From an uncultured Finegoldia sp. (GTDB lineage Bacteria; Bacillota; Clostridia; Tissierellales; Peptoniphilaceae): a stretch of 8,089 nucleotides of DNA. Each line of letters starts with the position of its first letter. Within the stretch, counting starts at the first letter, position 1. Below are positions 1-6,000 of this stretch, piece after piece. The notes below the pieces were generated by a model. That model was not told the origin of the DNA. It made no database searches and saw only the letters and a list, made by a program, of their open reading frames with translations. Both the position numbers and the translations under genes were made by a program. The stretch spans positions 1-8,089 of the forward strand of contig NZ_CAMXVC010000046.1 of the NCBI RefSeq assembly GCF_947252345.1, in the 5' to 3' direction.

Positions 1-31
1 TGTCTTTGTCGGCGTTCTTGTACTTTTTAGT
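1..31 (-). other. Start of a second FIVAR-like module, cut by the window edge
   Basis: After the spacer and a KETNNSVATKET linker the protein reads KKYKNADKD and stops at the edge. YKNADK matches the start of the first FIVAR-like module (NYKNADKSKK, Tyr codon at 299), and the DNA is also similar (gtcggcgttcttgta against gtctgcgtttttgta). This indicates a tandem FIVAR array continuing beyond the contig, with a wall anchor probably further on. Confidence 0.7.
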
Positions 32-3000
32 TTCCTTCGTCGCTACTGAATTGTTGGTTTCTTTTTCCAATGGCTTTTTGTCAACTTTGTTTTGTTTGTT
101 GTCATCAGATGGTTTGTTGTCGCCTGATGGTTTGTTGTCGCCACTTTCATTTTTACCATTTAATTCAGATTTTGCTTTTTCGAGTTGTGATTTTGCTTTG
201 TCAACTTCAGATTGTGTTGCATCCTTTTTATCAAGAACTTTCTTTCCTTCTTGCAATGCCTTATCGTAGGCATCCTTTTTAGACTTGTCTGCGTTTTTGT
301 AGTTGTCAGAATCTTTTACGGAATTTTCCTTGTCTACTTCTGTTTGCAACTGTGACTTGTCTAATGTTTGTGCATCATTTCCGTTGGAACTTTCATCAGT
401 TGTAGTGCCAAAATACTTATTCTTAACTAATTTTTCAGATTCGATTACAATAGATGAACCATCTTTGAACTTGATAGTCGCATTTCCTTTCTTATCAACC
501 TCAATTTTAGTACCTTCTGGCAATGTGCTATTGCCATTTTCATCTTTGTTTTTATCTTGGATTGCTTTTATAACTTCTTCTATCTCGCTGTCACGTAATT
601 CATATACGCTTACAACGCTCGTTCTAAATGGCAATTTTATTTGTGTTCTGTCAGCAAGAGTTTTGGCTTTTGCTTTTGCTGGTTTTGATGCGTTTTCTGC
701 CTTGTCCTTGGCTGTTGCTGTCACTTCGGAATTTGCTTTTGTAGTTGCTTCTTTGATTGTGATTACGCCATTTTTATCGACTGTAATTCCGTCAGAATCT
801 CCACTAATTGTCCAATTACCATCATCACCTTTTGTTGCAGTAGCAGTCTTTTGTTTTCCATCTTTTCCAAAATAAGAAACTTCCACTGTCTTAACATCAT
901 CGTCCTTTGGAGGTTGAATAGTTAATTTTCCATCATCTGAAGCTGTTACTGTCGGAGCAGATGGAGCTGTGATATCAGGAACTCCTTGAGTTTTTTCTTC
1001 TGAACTTACTTCGTCAGTTGTTTTTGCGATGGCTGTCACAGGTGTGTTTTCTTTTAGTTTGTCTGATTGAATTGTCACTACACCATTTTCATCAATTGTT
1101 AGGTCTTTTTCTCCGTCAGGAAGTTTCCACTTGCCATCAGCGTCCTTTGTGACTACAACTGTCTTTGGTTCCGTAGCATCCTTTGGTGTGTATTTTATTT
1201 CCATCTTTTCAGCGTTCTTTGGTGGTTCTACTTTCACATCGCCTGAATCTTTATCAGCTGTAACTTTAGGAGCTTCTGGTCTTGTTGTAATAACCTCTGG
1301 GTCTGATGTGTTGTTTGAATCATCTGTTGCCTTGGCAATTACACTTGTTCCTTTTTGAACTTTATCAGCCGGGATTTTAACTTTGCCATCTTCAACTGTT
1401 ACTCCGTCTGGATTTTCTCCGTCAACTGTCCAGCCCTGAGCAGACTTTTTAACAGTTACAGTCTTATCTTTTCCAGTTTGTGGGTCTTTGTAAGTTATAG
1501 TTAAAGTTTGTGCGTCATCTTCTGTTGGTACTTTAACTGTCACATCTCCAGTTTTTTCATCAGTGTTAACTTCTGGTTTTGCTGGTGGTGTCAAATCAGC
1601 AACTTTTTGAGTTTTTTCTTCTGATTTTAGCTCATCAGCTGTTTTTGCGATGGCTGTTACTGGTGTGTTTGGTGTAAGTTTGTCTGATTGAATTGTCACT
1701 AGACCCTTGTTAGTAATTACTAAATCATTTACTCCTGCAGGAAGTTTCCATGTTTCGTCTTCACCTTTTGTGAGCACAACTGTCTTAGCTTCAGTAGCAC
1801 CTGCTGGTGTGTATGTTATCTCAACAGTTTTTGCATTTTGTGGTGGAGTTACTGTTACAGCACCATTTTTGTCTTTTTCAACATTTGCATGGACTTTTTT
1901 CTTGACTTTTGATGTTACTTTTACATCTGATTTTTCCTTAGCTTTGCCCTTGGCGATTGTAACTACGCCTTTGTCATCAATTGTAAGTTCTGTTTCTCCG
2001 TCAGGAAGTTTCCACTTGCCATCAGTACCCTTTGTGATTGTTAGAGTCTTTTCCTCATCAGAACCATTTGGTGTGTATGTTATCTCTACACTATCGGCAT
2101 TAGCCGGAGGAGTTACAGTTATATCTTTTGATTTTTCATTCTCAGTAACAGTTGGCACTTCTGGTTTTGTTGTTGTTGAACCCACTTCCGATGAAACATT
2201 CTTGTCATTTGATGCCTTAGCTATTACCACTGAACCTTTTTGAACATTTTCAGCTGGGATTTTAACTTTGCCATCTTCAACTGTTACTCCATCTGGATTT
2301 TCTCCATCAACTTTCCAACCAGCATCGTCTTTTGTAAGTTTTACCGTCTTATCTTTTCCATCTTTGTCTTTATAAATCAATTCAAGACTCTTAGCACCCT
2401 CTGCTGGTGGAGTAACTGTGACAGCTCCGTCATCAGCTTGCTCTAGCTTTGGAGCTTCTGGGGCTGTTGTGACTTTGTTGTTGGCATCAGTTTTGTTTCC
2501 AGAATTATCTTCTGCTACTACACTTACTTCGCTTCCGCCCTTAACCTTGTCTTTTGGCAAGTAATAATTGCCAGTAACATTGTCATATACTAGATCGGTG
2601 GATGATGTTGACCATTGTCCATTTTTGCCCTTTGTCAATTCAGCAGTCTTTTTCTCACCATTTGGAGCTGTGTATTTCACAGTTACTTTTGTAGGCTCAC
2701 CCTTTAGTGAGGATGGGTCAGATATATCAACCCTTCCACCATCTTTGGCTGTTACTTTTGGAACTTCTGGTGCTGTCTTATCTGGAACTTCTGCTTTGGA
2801 TTCTAGTGAATTTTCACTACCTACTACAGATTTTGCTTTGACAAGTGTTTTTTCAGCAGCGTTTCCTTTCAATATTGTTACGAATCCAGTTTTTGAATCA
2901 AGTACAAGACCTGTATCTGTTTTTATTTCTCCAGTTTGTTCATCTTTTGTTCCGTCAATTCCATCAAATTTCCATGTTCCGTCATCGTTTCTCACAACTT

Positions 3001-6000
3001 TGACAGTCTTTTCGTTTTGTTCCGGCTTGCCATCTTTTGCAGGAGTGTATGTTATTTCTACAGTCTTTGCGCCGTGAGATGGATTTACAGTGACATCTCC
3101 TGAGTCTTTATCTCTTTTGACTTCTGGTGCCTCTAGTTTTGCCTTTTGTTCTGCCGGCGTAGCCTTGTTTCCAGCTTTATCTTCGGTTTCTATCTTAACT
3201 GTTGTTCCCGGCCATACGTTACCTGCTGGAACGATTATTATTTTTCCGGTTTGTTCATCGATTTTTACTCCCGAGTTTTCCGGTGCCACTTTCCACTTAC
3301 CTTGTTCATCTTTTGTAACCGTTACAGTTTCTTTTTCATCATTCTCGTTAGTGTATGTGATTGTGATTTTGTCTGCGTCTTTTTCTGGTGGAGTTATTTC
3401 AAAGTTTCCATTTTGGTCATTGACAGTGACTTTTGAACTTTCAGGTGGTGTGTGGTCTGGAACTTGTAATTCATTTTCCAAGGAAGAATTGCTGTCGCCC
3501 TTTATTGACGATGCTTTTATAGGGGTATTTTCCTTTGCAACTCCCTTGTCAAATTTAACAGTACCCGTATTGTCAACGCTGATTCCTTGTGGTGCATTTT
3601 CGATTTCCCATCCAGTTCCGTCTGCTTTTTTCTTTGCAACTATTTCTTTTTCTTCGCTTCCATCAGCAGGCGTGTACTTGATTTTTACTTTTTCAACATC
3701 TCCTTGTGGAGTTATTTCTATCGCTTTGTCGTCGTTTTCTGCAATCGTAGGTTTTGATGGCTTAGAATCTTGGTCTTTTTCTGCTTTGTTTCCCGACTTG
3801 TCAATTGACGAGACATTAACCTTTGTGCCCGGAGAAACTTGGTCAGCTGGGACAGTAAATTTGCCATCTTTAAATTTTACTGCTGAATCATTTGGCTCAA
3901 TTCTCCATTTGCCGTCATCGCCTTTTGTAGCAGTTACAGTTTTTGGTTGACCTTCTTTGTCAGTGTATTTGATTTCTACTGTTTTAATGTCGTTATCTTC
4001 AGGGGCTTTTACTGTAATATTTCCTGTCTTGTCGTCGACTTCCACTGTTGGTTTTTCTGGTGCTGTCTTATCAGGAACTTTTACTGTAACATCGCCACTG
4101 TTGTTGTTGTTTTCGTCAGTTGCTTTTGCCGTTACATCTGTTTCATCTTTTGTAATGGCTTTCGGAACTGTTATTGTTTTTCCATCTTCAGAAACTTTTA
4201 GTCCAGAATCTGCTGGAACAATCCACTTGTCGTCATTGCCTTTTGTAGCAGTTACAGTTTTTGTTTGACCTTCTTTGTCAGTATAATTTATTGTAACTTT
4301 GTTTGTGTCATCATTTGCCGGAGTTATTGTAACATCACCGCTGTTATCACCCGACAACTTAACTTGTGGAGCTGTTGGAGCTGTCTTGTCTGGAACAGCG
4401 ATTGTAGATTCTGTTGAAGGTTTTGAGTTTTTAGTTTTTGATGTGGCTTTTACTGGTTGTTTTTCCTTTGCTGTTCCTTTTTTGATTGTAACAGCGCCAG
4501 TATCTTCATTGATTTCTAATCCAGTAGCATCTCCTTCAAACTTCCACTTGCCTTGATCGTCTTTCTTGGCTGTGACTGTTTTTTCTGTTGTTCCTTCACC
4601 TTCTGGTGTGTATTTTATTTCCAAGCTGTCAGACTTGTCTGATGGTTTTACAGTGACATCTCCCTTATCATTCGTGCCGACTTCAGGAGCTTTTGGACTT
4701 GTAGTTGCAGATGTAGGTTCAGATTGCTTGTTGTCATTTTTAGCTACAACACTTATATCACTACCCGGTTGAACTTTGCTGTTTTCAATAGTTACATTGC
4801 CATTTTCATCTACCTTGACCCCGTCTACGTCTGGAGTAACCTTCCAACCACTGTCTTCTTTTGTTGCAGTTACAGTTACTGGGTTACCATCTTTGTCAGT
4901 ATATTTTATCTCCAATTTTTTTGTATTAGTGTCGCCATTAGCAGGAGAAACTGTCACCTTGTCTTCTTTTTGCTCTACAGTTGGATTAATTGGCTTTGTC
5001 GATGGCTTAACAGTGTAAGGAATATTTACAGTTTCCTCTACTTTATTTCCGTTTTTGTCGGTAAATATAACCTTAGCCACTGCTGTATAATTTCCAGGCT
5101 CTTGGTTTGTATTAGGAGCTGTTACCCATTCATAAGTTGTGCCTTGTGTTGGGAAATATTTGTCCTTATCAGCGGAAATTTTATTCTTATCTATATTATT
5201 GTTATCAATATCAGCTTTAACTTGGGCTTTTGTTCTGGCATCATTTTTGCCAATTTTTGTGTCGTATTTTTCCAAATATGCGCCGATATAATCCTTAGCT
5301 TGTAGATTAGTTGCATCTTCACCTTTTTCCAATGACAATTCCTTCGCTGCAACTGGCAAATATGTCCTTACATTGATGGTGTTCTTCACAACTGTTTTGT
5401 TGCCGCCATTTTCTCCGAGATTATCTGTCGATGTGATTGTGATTACATAATCACCAACTTTATTTTCATTTGTCGCTTTTATTTTTAGTGCTCTCGCAAG
5501 CATTTGCTCATCTGTTGAGAACGCTAGTTTTGTTCTGTCGCCGTTGGCATCCAATCCCTTGTTTTCTGCTCCTTCAAACACAGTACCGATTGGTGCTCCT
5601 TCTTGTGTGAAGCTTTTTATTTGACCAGAGTTGTCACCAGTTCTATATGTGAATCCAAGTGAATTATCATCACCAATAAAAGCAGCATATCCAACAAAAT
5701 CTTTGCCATTTAGTTGTGACTCGCTGTCTGGGGCTACGCCTGTGTTGAGCTTTGCCCTCCAAATAATAGGTGCCTTTGTGTCTTTTACATTGATTGGAAC
5801 TGTAACTAATTGGACAACATCATCGCCATTTTTGTCTTTGTATTTTACTGTAACTCTTCTGAAAGTAAGACCTGTTTTGTGTAGGTTAAGGTCTGTGTTG
5901 CCTTCTCTGAGTTTCCATTCAAATGTAGTGCCATCTGGCAAGTATCCTTTTTTGTCTACTACATTTTCAAAAGTAGCATCAGTTGTCTTTCTGGCTTCTC

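Larger units (their letters stand above)
656..5002 (-). repeat. Array of 14 Ig-like repeats of about 100 residues (residues 966-2414)
   Basis: Each unit follows the pattern APxxPxV, a strand near GxVTVxPP, VxIxYTxxDG, KTVTxTK, one Trp in a G[KQT]WK-like context, GVTVDxxGxVTI, then a final strand and linker. The Trp codons lie at 4844, 4544, 4223, 3905, 3608, 3293, 2972, 2612, 2315, 2012, 1748, 1430, 1127 and 812. Spacing is mostly 297-321 bases, with outliers of 264 and 360. Predicted content is all-beta, as for bacterial Ig-like stalk domains; I cannot assign one Pfam family with certainty. Units differ mainly in the last third. One type has a [KN]Vx[PGK]G[ST]xV strand, often with a following D[KN][AS]GN. 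The other has KG[TVNK]A[KA]EK with a VPDxTxP linker. Likely role: a long stalk that projects the N-terminal modules (inference). Confidence 0.82.

Noticed and set aside
656..5002. Regular spacing of repeats suggestive of a CRISPR array
   Set aside because: The period is about 300 bases, the repeats are diverged and in frame, and they code for Ig-like protein units. No short identical repeat with unique spacers is present.
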